From the NCBI RefSeq assembly GCF_041734735.1, contig NC_134878.1, forward strand, positions 38,538,495 through 38,602,494: a stretch of DNA of 64,000 nt. Reading direction: 5' to 3'. Origin of the DNA: Babylonia areolata (taxonomy: Eukaryota > Mollusca > Gastropoda > Neogastropoda > Buccinidae). Numbering within the stretch: the stretch's first letter is position 1; every line of letters starts with the position of its first letter. The translations under genes were made by a program, and so were the position numbers. Shown one piece after another: positions 11,586 through 22,194 of the stretch. The notes under the pieces are model-generated. The model was not told where the DNA came from, made no database searches, and worked only from the letters and a program-made list of their open reading frames with translations.

Positions 11586-12394
11586 AGGGTGTTTGTCAAA
11601 CCGATTTACGCTTTCCCGCGATGAATCCGCATGATTTATGTGAAAACAGTTCTAATTTTGTTTACATGTATATTTTTATTGGGTTGTGTACATGCACAGA
11701 AGTGACACAGAAAGGCAGAACTGAAAATTAATATGCAAAGTCGATTGCATTTAAGTAGTTGAATAGACTTTTTTCCCCCAGAAGATGAGTGTATGTGCTG
11801 CAGAAGATATAGATGTGTTGACCACCTGTTGCAAGTAAAGAACGTGTAGTGTATTCATGAATGTGCTTGCCTTTGAATGAATAAAAAACATGTCAAGAGG
11901 AAGGGGTTGTTTACGTCTGTCACGTGGGTTTTTTGCGTAATATTTCAAACTTAATGTACCATTTTTATTGATGATCAATGTTTTCTTATCACAACAAATG
12001 AATATAGATCAGGTCTGTATGTACTGGATTTTAATCAGGTTTGTACTTATTTGTTTCTGACCACTTCATGTTCAGACACATTGCCATGTCACAAAATGGC
12101 ACAGAAATTTTGGATGTTTTTGATAATTTTCAACACATTTAAAACACAAGAACAAACCACATTCTCACAAAATTGTTGGAGACATTTCTCAAATGAATTG
12201 CAATCCTGATAACATGTGAAACATTTGAATAATCATTGTAAACCCATGTTTATACTGAATCAGACAGAGAGACCCCCATTTCCAACAAAGTTCTGGAGAC
12301 GACCCATTTTCATCTTCCAGGCAGTCTTTGCTCTTCATGGCTATCTGATGCACTTCATTTTGCCACCTTCATACTCCAGCCAGATACATTTTCT
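11586..12394. other. Unassigned AT-rich DNA
   Basis: No recognisable gene or repeat. Confidence 0.4.
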
Positions 12395-12610
12395 TTCCCA
12401 CGCTAAACTGACGTGTGTACTGTGCCAGGGTTTGTTAGTCACATTTGCAAATATCGCTTCATTTCCAAAGAAAAAAATATATTTCATACCGTTCTTTTAC
12501 ATCAAGACATGATGTTGGTCGATTTTGCCATCATCTGCCTTCCATGCTTTCTGAATTAATTGTCTGGACAGTGCTCCGACAATGTTCACTGAAACAAACC
12601 CAGTTAACAT
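12395..12610 (-). repeat. Repeat X, right copy, first part
   Basis: Reverse complement of about 6110-6335. Shared blocks include AGTCACATTTGCAAATA, CATACCGTTCTTTTAC, TTTTGCCATCATCTGC and CAATGTTCA...AAC. It stops exactly where RTE-like copy A begins. Confidence 0.7.
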
Positions 12611-13419
12611 GCGGAGGAGGAAACCTTTCCCAACGGCTGTGAAGGCGGATGAGGATGACCAAAGGGCAGGGGGAGCTCTTATCCTTGGCTGGAAGTACCC
12701 CTAGGAGACGGAGCTCCGAAGAAAAAACCTGCACCTGCCGAGGCCAACCTACACGTGGCAGTATCTGCACCTGTGGGACTGTGAGTGTCAGTAGGCGAGA
12801 GAGTGGGGAAAGGACTGCACAACTCCTCACTAAAAAAAAAAGTCACCGGTGCTGGTCAGGCAACCAGGCTAATGTCGATTCCCAAGCCCTTTAGCGATGG
12901 AGAAGTGGTAACGGGGACAGGCAGAGGATGCTGCTGGCAGTTCCTAGTCACGACTCTGCACGCAGGCGGCTGTAGGGTGATTGTTGTCCGCCGTAGACTG
13001 GGGCAGATGCGGCGCCCATATCCTCCCACAGTGTCAGAGCAGCCCGTTTTAGGGACAGCACTGCTCTCCCCACATGGGGAAGGGGAGATAAAAGGATCCC
13101 TAAACAAAGCCTGCCTCGCCTAGTAAATAATAGGAAACTGCACCTACTTGGACATCCAACACTAGCGGTCAAAAACAACAGAAGAAAAGAACCAGGAGTC
13201 ATGCCCTGACTCTGGGTGCCTGGAATGTTCGCACCCTCTTAGACAGAGACGACAGACCAGAACGACGCACAGTGCTCATTGCTAGAATGCTTGATCGCTA
13301 CCAGGTGGACATAGCAGCCCTGAGCGAAACCAGGTTTGCGGGTGAAACCCAGCTGGAGGAAGTTGGAGGGGGCTACACCTTCTACTGTAGTTGGGAAGCC
13401 AGATAGCACCCCAAGAACC
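12611..13419 (+). mobile_element. RTE-like LINE copy A, 5' part
   Basis: Highly similar to 54777-55616 of copy B: the same GGAAACCTTTCCCAACGGC start, CCTGCACCTGCCGAGGCC, a poly(A)-like internal tract and the beginning of the AP endonuclease. In the frame aligned with copy B the endonuclease reads CLECS-type products because of small frameshifts. It is separated from its 3' part at 19395 by the I/Nimb-type LINE, and the stretch equivalent to 55617-56419 of copy B is absent. Confidence 0.9.
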
Positions 13420-14202
13420 CCTCCTGAAACCTGGAGGGGGTCAAGCTGGTGTTCTCTTGACCCCCTCCCGGGGGGGTCACTACCTTGTGGTCGGGAGGCT
13501 TAGTGGCCAGTGATCGAGCGAGCTATGTCGGCGGGGGCATCAGTGCTTCTGGGGGTTTACTGCTCTAGTCCCAGGTCTTAATTGGCAGCCTACATAGCCA
13601 TTGTAGCTGTTCAGGCTGAATAAGTGGTGGTTTTCGTACTGATGCCCCTGATAGGGCTTCCCATGCCGAACAGGTCGTGGGTGAGGCCCAAACTAAACGT
13701 TACCCACTGTCCCTTTCGCTATTCTCTATTCTTCTTTTTACCTCCTCTTTTCTGTCCTCAGCTCCCCATCAAGCCTTCTTTTCCACATTCTTTTTTCTCT
13801 GCGGCCTTCTTCAGGCCCGCTGTATTTGCCGTGCGGCGCGACCTGTGATGGAGGGGAATGAGATCCTGGGGATTGAGAGAGCACGCTGCTCTCAGCACAT
13901 CCCTTTGGCTTGGACCTCTCCTAAGACAGGCGGCACACATTGGCCCGTGTGTGTCAATCGGCTACCCCTTCATGGGGCTGGGTCAAGTTTGGAGGCTAGC
14001 TAGGATAACCCCCGTAGTGCTGGGTTCTCTGTCCCCGGGAGCTGGGCATGATCGGGGGGGAACACGTTGGAGCTAAGCTGTTAGTCGTATATCCCTCCCG
14101 AAACCTGGAAGGGGTCAAGCTGGTGTTCCCATGACCCTGGCCCCTAAGTTGGACCCCATGGTGGGTGGGTAAGGGAGGGATGAATATACAATTATTAAAA
14201 CC
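13420..14202 (+). promoter_or_regulatory. 5' UTR of the I/Nimb-type LINE, with internal repeat
   Basis: GC-rich leader. The first about 50 bp (CTCCTGAAACCTGGA, GGTCAAGCTGGTGTTC, TGACCC) recur at 14094-14145, 673 bp downstream and just before ORF1. Repeated 5' UTR blocks are a known way for LINEs to carry internal promoters; promoter function here is inference. A strong GC palindrome (GACCCCCTCCCGGGGGGGTC) lies near 13460-13480. Confidence 0.55.
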
Positions 14203-15435
14203 ATGACTTCCAAACAAATACACCCCCCTAAACTTGGCAAAAGAAGGAGACCAGGAACTGATGACTCGGACTCTGATTCGGAGGTCGGTGAGACCTCTGG
14301 ATTTTGGCCGTCGTGGCTTGTGGTGGAGGGCGCTGTGGTGGACAAGCCCTTGTCGGCTCTCAGCCCCTTCGCTATCCAGAAGGGCTTCCAGTGTCTGGCA
14401 GGATCACTGAAATCTATCAAGAGGCTGAGGAGCGGAGCATTTCTGGTGGAGACAGAGTCCAAAAGGCAGACACAGCTTCTGCTCAAGGCAACCACTTTTG
14501 TGGATAGGGTGGTGAGGGTTTCCCCTCACCAAGGACTGAACTGTTCAAAGGGGGTAATCAGATGCCCGGAGTTGAGAGGAGTGTCTGAAGCAGAGATCAA
14601 GAGCGAGCTGTCCTCTCAGGGAGTGACCGACGTTTACAGGGTGACAGTAAGGAAGGGGTCGGACAGAGTCCCGACCAACACATTTTTCCTCACCTTCTGC
14701 TGCCTGAATGTCCCCAAGGACATTCGAGTCGGATACCTGCTGGTGAACGTAAGCCTGTACGTGCTGTCCCCTCTAAGATGTTTCAAGTGCCAGAAATTCG
14801 GACACGTGCGGGACCGCTGCAAGGAGGAAGAGGCGTGTGGCACCTGTTCAAAGGTGGCGCACCAGGGCGAATGCGTCAGTCCAGCCCGTTGTGCGAACTG
14901 CGGAGGCGGCCACCCGTCCTCATCAAAAGACTGCCCTGCCTGGAAAAAAGAAAAAGAAATCCAGAAGGTGAAGACGGAGAAGAAAATTTCTTTCTTTGAG
15001 GCACGAAAACAAGTAGAGGCCGCATTGCCTAAGGCGTCTTACGCCTCTGTCGTCAGACTCAGGATGGTGGACGTTATGGTCCAGACGACGTCCACAGGGA
15101 CGCAGACGGATGACGTACCTACCTTGATAGAACCGTTGGCCTTGGGTGGAGGCACTGTGTCCACCCCTTCCCATCCTTGTCGGCGGTCCTCAGGGGCTGC
15201 TGGGTGGGAGCGGAAAGCCTCGGGCGGAGGCATGTTGTCCGCCTCCCATCCCCCCCAACCCCCCGGCCTCCCTCGCCCCGCCTCTCGCCTGCCTGGCCCT
15301 CGGGCTGGCGGGAGTGGCCAGAAACCCCCCATACCTCCAAAACTCAAGGTGGGGAGGGTTGCGGCCTCGGCGGGATCGGGAAGAGCTGAGGTGGTAGATA
15401 TTCCGGCTTGGTCGGAATCGGAGAAATTAAGTTAA
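14203..15435 (+). CDS. I/Nimb-type ORF1 (gag-like RNA-binding protein)
   Basis: An uninterrupted 410-residue frame. An acidic and basic N-terminus (residues 1-30) precedes a probable RRM-like region (about 40-190: FAIQKGFQCLAG, LRSGAFLVET). Three zinc knuckles follow (about 193-247): CFKCQKFGHVRDRC (CX2CX4HX4C), CGTCSKVAHQGEC and CANCGGGHPSSSKDC. A basic segment (KKEKEIQKVKTEKK) and a proline-rich C-terminus close it. Such proteins bind LINE RNA in the ribonucleoprotein particle. It ends 102 bp before ORF2. The intact frame contrasts with the broken ORF2. The first ATG of the frame is taken as the start because it follows the repeated leader block. Confidence 0.88.
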   Translation: MTSKQIHPPKLGKRRRPGTDDSDSDSEVGETSGFWPSWLVVEGAVVDKPLSALSPFAIQKGFQCLAGSLKSIKRLRSGAFLVETESKRQTQLLLKATTFVDRVVRVSPHQGLNCSKGVIRCPELRGVSEAEIKSELSSQGVTDVYRVTVRKGSDRVPTNTFFLTFCCLNVPKDIRVGYLLVNVSLYVLSPLRCFKCQKFGHVRDRCKEEEACGTCSKVAHQGECVSPARCANCGGGHPSSSKDCPAWKKEKEIQKVKTEKKISFFEARKQVEAALPKASYASVVRLRMVDVMVQTTSTGTQTDDVPTLIEPLALGGGTVSTPSHPCRRSSGAAGWERKASGGGMLSASHPPQPPGLPRPASRLPGPRAGGSGQKPPIPPKLKVGRVAASAGSGRAEVVDIPAWSESEKLS

Positions 15436-15537
15436 AAAAATAGATACACGATCTTGGCTGACCTTGAGCCACCGCAAGCAGAGGAGCAGGGGGTAGCGAT
15501 GGATTAGGCTGCTGCTTTATTTTTTTTAACCTTTTTA

Positions 15538-18500
15538 ATGGCAGTGATCCACTGGAACATCTGTGGGTTCTACGCCAATTTCCAGGAACTTCAGCTGCTT
15601 TGTCGTGCCTTGAAACCTTCAGTGCTGGCGCTGCAGGAGACTCTGCAAAGAGATGGCAAGGTTTTATCTCTCTCTGGTTTTAACTCCATTTTTAAACACG
15701 CTCAACCGAAGCAAGAGGGATTGACGGGAGGTGTCGCTCTTTTTATACGTAAGTCCCTTTTATACAGTACAGTTCCTTTAAGCACCCCTTTACAGGCGGT
15801 GGCAGTCAGAGTCACACTTGAGAAAACCATCACTGTCTGCTCTCTGTACCTTCCTCCTTCCGTCCGTGTTCTGAGGCAGGACCTCATGAACCTGGTTGAC
15901 CAGCTCCCACGACCGTTTCTACTGTCAGTGGCCACTCCCCGCTCTGGGGAAGTGAGATGACATCAGCCCGAGGTCTTCTTTTGGAAAACCTTCTCTCCGA
16001 TATGGACCTGTGCTGTCTTAACGACAAGTCACCCACTTACCTTCATCTGTCCTCTGGAAAGCTCTCGTGTTTAGATCTGTTGGTCTGCGATCCATCGTTG
16101 GTCCTGGTCTACGAGTGGAGAGTGCATGACGATCTGCACGGGAGTGACCACTTTCCTGTCATCCTCCGCCCCACAGATGGGGAAGGTGACTCTCTGCCTG
16201 ACCGCCTGAATTATGACAAAGCCGACTGGGGAATTTTTACCACGAAGATAAGAGCAGAGCTGCAGGAAGAAACAGTATTAAAAAGCAAGGACCCTGCTGA
16301 CACTCTGACTCAGAATGTTTTAGACTGCGCCAAAGCAGCAGTCCCATCGTCTACCTCCAAGCCTCAGATGCCAAGAACGCCCTGGTTCAATGCGGAATGT
16401 CGGGAGGCCCGTAAGTCTCGGAAGAGAGCGCAACGACGCGTCTTTCGGAGACCGGAGACCAATAGCATTCGAACCCATCAACAGCTGAGGGCGAAAGCCA
16501 GGTATGTTTTTAAAAAGAGCCAGAGAAAGTCATGGAGAGATTTTTGCTCTTCCTTAACCTCCAACACACCCAAGAAGAAAATGTGGAGGGTTTTAAAAAA
16601 AATTAAGGGCAAAAACATCTGCCCAACTTTTCATCACCTTAAACTTTCAGACGCTATGGTCACAGAGAAGAAAGCAGTTGCCAATTTGCTTGCCTCCACA
16701 ATTGAACTGAACTCAAGATCTGCTAACAAATCTGCTCGGTTTCTCAAAACCAAAAACCTGACAGAAAAAACACCTTGCAACTTCTCTTCCGACAACACAG
16801 AGAGCTACAACCTTCCTTTCTCTATGAATGAACTAAAATCTGCCCTTCAGACCTGCACGGATTCCTTTCCAGGAATGGACAAGGTCCATTATAAACTCTT
16901 AAAATATCTTCCCGAAACCTGTCTGGACACCCTGCTCAAAGTTTACAACCAGATCTGGATCACAGGCTTTTTTCCACCCTCCTGGCGGAAAGCCCTCATA
17001 ATCCTGGTGCCAAAACCGGGAAAAGACCCTTCAAACCCCTCCAACTACCGCCCAATAGCACTGACCAGCTGCATCTGCAAACTGATGGAGAAGATGGTCA
17101 ACGGTAGACTGATGTGGAAACTAGAGACTGACGGCCTTCTGGCGAAAGAACAGTGCGGTTTCCACAAGCATGGCTCTACCGTTGACCATCTGGTTCGTCT
17201 GGAAACCACTGTAAGAAATGCCTTTGTAAACAAACAGCATGTGGTGGCCATATTTTTTGACTTGGAGAAAGCTTACGATACCACCTGGAAATTTGGAATC
17301 CTCTCGGACCTTCACAAGCTCGGCTTCCAAGGACACCTGCCCCAGTTCATCCACAATTTTTTGCAAGACAGACAATTCCAGGTGAGGGTCGGCACCACCC
17401 TGTCTGACATTCACGAGCAGGAGCTGGGTGTCCCGCAAGGGAGCATTCTGTCACCGGCTCTCTTCAGCATCAAAATTAATGACATTGTTCAATCCGTTCA
17501 GAAGGGATCAGACAGCTCGCTGTTCGTGGACGATTTCGCCTTGTATGCAACTGGCAGCACGTATGCCAGCATCCAGCGACGGCTTCAGCTCTGCGTCGAC
17601 AAAATCCAGTGTTGGGCAGAGGAGAATGGCTTCACTTTTTCGTCCTCCAAACTGAATGTATTGATTTTCATAACTTTTGCCAGTTCTGTCCGGACCCTGA
17701 AATCCATCTGGCAAAATCCACCATCCGGGCGGTCAAGGAAGCCAAATTTTTAGGGGTCGTCTTTGATCAGAAGCTGAACTTCCTCAGCCATATCAAACAG
17801 CTGAAAATATCTTGCCAAAAAGCCCTGAACATCATCCGAGTTGTGGCACACACGGACTGGGGTGCTGATAAGAGAACTCTCTTGCACCTCTACAGAGCTC
17901 TGGTCCGGTCCAAACTGGATTACGGAAGTGTAGTATACGGCTCGTCCAGACGGTCTTACCTGAAACTGTTGGACCCTATACACCACCAAGGGCTCCGTCT
18001 CAGCTTAGGTGCTTTCCGCACCACCCCTGTGCACAGCCTGTACGCAGAGGCGGGGGAACCGCCTCTCTCCAACCGCAGACTGAAGCTGACCCTAAACTAT
18101 TATTTGAAATTGTTTTCTGAACCTACAAACCCTGCTTACGACGCTGTATTCAACAACCCTTTCGGTAAGAAATTTAAAGACAACCCAAACTGCATACCTC
18201 CCCTCGGACTCCGCATTCAGCCGCACTTAGAAAATGCCGATCTGGATGTCGGTGGCATCTCGGATTTCTCTAAGTTCCCTGACAGCCCTCCGTGGACCTT
18301 TACAACACCTGAGGTCCGATTCAATCTGGCTTTGTACCGTAAATACACCACCAGTTCTCTGGCCTACAGAACTTACTTTTCGGAACTGTGCCACAAATTC
18401 CCCACTTTTCAAAGCATCTTCACTGACGGTTCCAAGTCAGAGGATGGAGTCGCTGCATCTGCGTTCTGTCCCGCCTTTCCTGACCGGCCCTCAACGGAGC

Positions 18501-19220
18501 ACATCCTGTCTGACAGCTCGGTGTACACTGCGGAACTGACCGTACTGGTTCTGGCGGTAAAAATGGTTCTCTCTTCGAAACAAAAGAGATTCATGATCTT
18601 TTCCGACTCCTTGTCAGCCCTGGAGGCGATCGCCTGCAGGAATATCACTCATCCCAAACTGCTGGAATTTTATGAAGATTTTACTCTCGCAACGAAGAAA
18701 GGATACGAGGTTGTGTTGGCCTGGGTTCCCGGACATGTTGGCATTCGTGGTAACGAAAGGGCGGACCTGCTGGCCAGGAACGCTGTAAAGAAAGAATTAT
18801 CCAGATCCTTTGTACCATATACAGACATGAAGCGGAAGGTGAACACTTACGTTAAGGATCTTTGGCAAGAGGAGTGGAACACCCAGACGGACAACAAGCT
18901 CTTCCAGATCCATCCAGACCTAAACGAGACCCTCCCTTCAGGGGTGAAGAACAGAAAGGAGGTGTCTGTGCTGTGCAGACTGCGTACGGGGCACACTTTT
19001 TTTTACTCATTCTTACTTGTTGAAGGGGGAAGAGGCCCCTCGATGCATTCCCTGTGACGAGCCTCTCACTGTGAAACACGTGCTCCTTGATTGTTGGGAT
19101 CTGAATGACGTTAGACGCAGACATTACACGGCGGTTTCTTTGAAGACTTTGTTTCGTGATGTCCCTCCGTGGGCGCTGATGGACTTCTTAAAAGAAGTGA
19201 ACATTTTTAACCAGATTTGA
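15538..19220 (+). pseudogene. I/Nimb-type ORF2 polyprotein, broken
   Basis: The endonuclease begins IHWNICGFYANF (catalytic Asn) and LALQET (Glu). The frame breaks near 15935, where the GDFN-type motif is lost, and resumes at 15957 with LDLLVCDP and GSDHFPVIL (S-D-H). RT motifs follow: NYRPIALTS, FFDLEKAYDTTW, GVPQGSILSPALF and FVDDFALY. A frameshift near 17650-17700 leads into the frame holding LGVVFDQKL, RALVRSKLDYGS and RNase H. Another break near 19015 separates the C-terminal CIPCDEPLTVKHVLLDC motif, a Cys/His element common after RNase H in I-type proteins. Three main breaks make it non-functional as it stands. Confidence 0.9.
18410..18800 (+). pseudogene. RNase H domain within I/Nimb ORF2
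   Basis: This segment lies in one open frame and has the full acidic set: IFTDGSKSEDG (Asp), VYTAELTVL (Glu), FSDSLSALEA (Asp), and WVPGHVGIRGNERAD (His and final Asp). RNase H removes RNA template after reverse transcription. Among LINE groups it marks I-superfamily elements, which separates this element from the CR1, RTE, L2 and Tx1 types nearby. The domain looks complete, although the surrounding ORF2 is broken. Confidence 0.9.
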
Positions 19221-19394
19221 AGGTTTTAAACTATGGAAGTTTTTTTTAACTTTGGAGTGGAAAGTTTGAAGTGGTCACTCGTTTTAATTGGTTTTTGTTT
19301 TTTTTATCCTTGTAGTAGTTATTGACGCGGCGATAGCCTTGAGATGGCCTTAGTGGTCGGTGAGGCTCTAAACACCATAATTTCATTTCATTTC

Positions 19395-21468
19395 AATCTC
19401 CAAGCTCCTGAACATACTGCATATACGCCATCAGGATAACATTTCCGATAAAGACTGCCAGAGGAAGGAGAACCAATTCTTGCAAACCAAGCAACTCGTA
19501 CAGAAGAGGCTGTGTGAGATGAAGAACACCTGGTGGGAGAGAAAGTTCGAAGAGCTTCAGTCAGCTGCTGATGCTCACGACATGAAGACCTTCCTTGATG
19601 GTCTCCGAGCTGTGTATGGGCCAAGAGTCACAGGATCAACCACCCTCCTGACAGACAAGAAAGACATCCTTGCCCGCTGGGCAGAGCACTTCAACACCCT
19701 CCTCAACAGGGACTCGTCCGTATCTGACGAGGCAATTGCAGCCCTCCCACAGCTACCAGTCAGTGACTCGCTAGCTGCCCCTTCCACCAAGGCCAAGACC
19801 CAGAAGGCCCTGAAGCTGACTACATCAGGAAAAGCACCAGGAGCGGATGGAATCCAGGCCGACATCTACAAGTATGGAAGTGAGGTGCTGACAGACATGC
19901 TGACCACCCTGTTCCAGTCTATCTGGGAGAGAGGGGAAGCCCCCCAGGATTTCAAGGATGCTTCATTTGTCCACATTTACAAATAGAAGGGAGACAAAAC
20001 ATCCTGAGTTAACCACCGTGGAATTTCTCTCCTCTGCATCACCGGCAAGATCTTCGCCCGCATCATACTGAACAGACTGGTTGACCATGTCTCCAACACA
20101 GTCATCCCTGAAGCACAGTGTGGCTTCCGCTCAGGCAGGGGAACATGTGACATGGTGTTTGCCGTACGCCAGATGCAAGAGAAGTGCCATGAGCATAACA
20201 AGGAGCTCCACATGATCTTTGTAGACCTGACTAAGGCCTTCGACACGGTGAACTGCCATGGTCTGTGGAAGATCCTCCTGAAGTTCAGCTGCCCAGAGCG
20301 CCTAATCCGGCTGATTGTGTCTGTTTTGTTCTCCATTCTCTTCTCTGCCATGCTGATTGACGCCTTCCAAGACTGACCGGGGCATCTACATTCAGTTTTG
20401 CACAGATGGCAAACTTTTCAACTTGCAGCGACTCCATGCCAGGTCCAGGGTGTTTGAGGCACTGTTGAGACATTTCCTCTTTTCTGATGACTGCGCGCTT
20501 GCTGCACACACCCATGAGGACATGCAGTTCATTATGGACAGGTTCTCAACCTCCTGCAGGCGCTTTGGACTCACCATCAGCCTTAGCAAGACCGATTCCA
20601 TGTACCAACCAGCTAGCTCACAGAAAGCCAGTGCCTCTCCCCCACCTGCAATCAAAATCGATGACACAGAGATCAAGTCAGTCGACAAGTTTTGCTACCT
20701 GGGCAGCACCCTATGCAGCAACGGAGCCCTTGATGCAGAAGTGACGCTGCGCATCGCCAATGCCAGCTCTGCCTTTGGCAGACTCAACAACAGGCTGTGG
20801 AACAATAAAAGTATCAGGCTCAGCACCAAGATGAAAACCTACAGAGCTGTTGTGCTGACCACCTTGTACTGCTGTGAAACATGGACAACATATCGCCGTC
20901 ACATTCAACAACTTGAGCAATTTCACCAGAGATGCCTACGAAAGATCCTTGGCATAAAGTGGCAAGACAGGGTCTCCAACCTCCAAGTCCTAGAGAGGAA
21001 CGGCCTGCCCAGCATCGAAAGCCTGCTGATCCAGTGTCAGCTACGCTGGACAGGACACGTTGTCCGCATGACATACAGCAGGATCCCGAAGATGCGTTTG
21101 TATGGCCAGCTGAAGGAAGGCCACCATGAACTTGGAAGACCCTGCAAGCACTTCAAGGACACCTTGAAGACAAGCCTCAAAGCGTGTGACATAGACATCG
21201 CTTCCTGGGAAACTGATGCCCTTGACCACTCTCGCTGGAGGATGCTGTGCTCTAGTGGCATAAAGACGTTTGAAAACAAGAGAACGCTGGCCATTAAGGA
21301 GAAGCATGAGGGAAGGAAGCAGGGCTCAAGTTCTGTAGATGTTTTCCCTTGCAACACGTGTGGAAAGTGCTGTGCATCCAGAATCGGCCTCTTCTCCCAT
21401 ATGAGGACACACACCGACAGATAAGCCTGCCTGCCTACTCATCCGTTGGACCGACAGGAGACTCCATC
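19395..21468 (+). mobile_element. RTE-like LINE copy A, 3' part
   Basis: Resumes with AATCTCCAAGCTCCTG, matching 56420 of copy B, and continues through linker, RT and C-terminal region to GACTCCATC. RT motifs are GFRSGRGTCD, VDLTKAFDTV, and FLFSDDCALAA, where the FADD box of copy B reads FSDD. About 105 bp equivalent to 57350-57455 of copy B (SFHDGMQARV through the QGCVLAP box) is missing, and a TAG follows FVHIYK at 19984. The C-terminus is CNTCGKCCASRIGLFSHMRTH, a complete CX2CX12HX3H zinc finger. After the element, repeat X resumes. Confidence 0.9.
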
Positions 21469-22100
21469 AGATATTCATATACTACACGTTAAGAAGCAGA
21501 GCATGAATTATTTCCAAGTTGTGCATTGCGTAAAATGTCAATTGTTCTTACGAACTAAATGATCCCGTGTTGCCTTTGTAAATTCACCTTTGCAGTCAGT
21601 ATAATACCGATTTAATTCTTTATGGAATATCATGACTGGTAAGAAACTGTAAAACATTTATAAAAGCAAAACTTGCGTTTTCTACCAATTTAGTATATAA
21701 TATTTTGTATATAATAGTTGAAATTAAAAATGTTTGTTTCCTCTTGACCCCAAAAGGTTCTCTTATTTTCTGTACGGCATCTGTCAACTGCCGCAGTGTC
21801 CTACAAACAGAGGTATAGGACAGCATCAGCGCGGCAGCAGTCAGTCACAAGTACTGTACCGTGCGAAACGCTTTCCTCTGGCGATCCCTTATACCGTGCT
21901 TGCGTAACCCTGGCTTGCTCTTGCCTTGCAACTCTTTGTAAGGGGCTGTCTCATGGCCAGAAGTGTGATAAATGATTATTAAAAACCAAAATCTAATTAT
22001 GTTCCCACCCACCTACAGCAGTCAGCTTTATATCAGTGTGATCAGTATGATTTATTCTATTTTATTGTGAAAAGAACGGTTTTGTTGCACACATTTCGGC
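21469..22100 (-). repeat. Repeat X, right copy, second part
   Basis: Reverse complement of about 5497-6106: AGATATTCATA, CTACACGTTAA, AATGATCCCGTGTTGCCTT, ACCCCAAAAGG, TGCGTAACC, and GAACGGTTTTGTTGCACAC at the end. With 12395-12610 it brackets RTE-like copy A, so the LINE entered an existing copy of X. Confidence 0.75.
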
Positions 22101-22194
22101 CATTTTTGTATCTGCCCCGGGCAAAACTGCCTTTGCTGGTCAAAGTTTGACGCCTTTTTATTTGCAATAATGATAAGAGAAAGTCACCAATCAA

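Larger units (their letters stand above)
13420..19394 (+). mobile_element. I/Nimb-type LINE, nearly full length
   Basis: The order is 5' UTR (13420-14202), ORF1 with three CCHC knuckles, ORF2 with AP endonuclease, RT, RNase H and a C-terminal Cys/His motif, then a 3' UTR ending in TTTCATTTCATTTC. RNase H after the RT plus a gag-like ORF1 place it in the I superfamily; the Nimb label is inferred from the mollusc setting. ORF1 is intact, while ORF2 is broken at about three places, so the copy is inactive but fairly young. It lies inside RTE-like copy A. About 6 kb matches a full-length I-type element. Confidence 0.9.
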
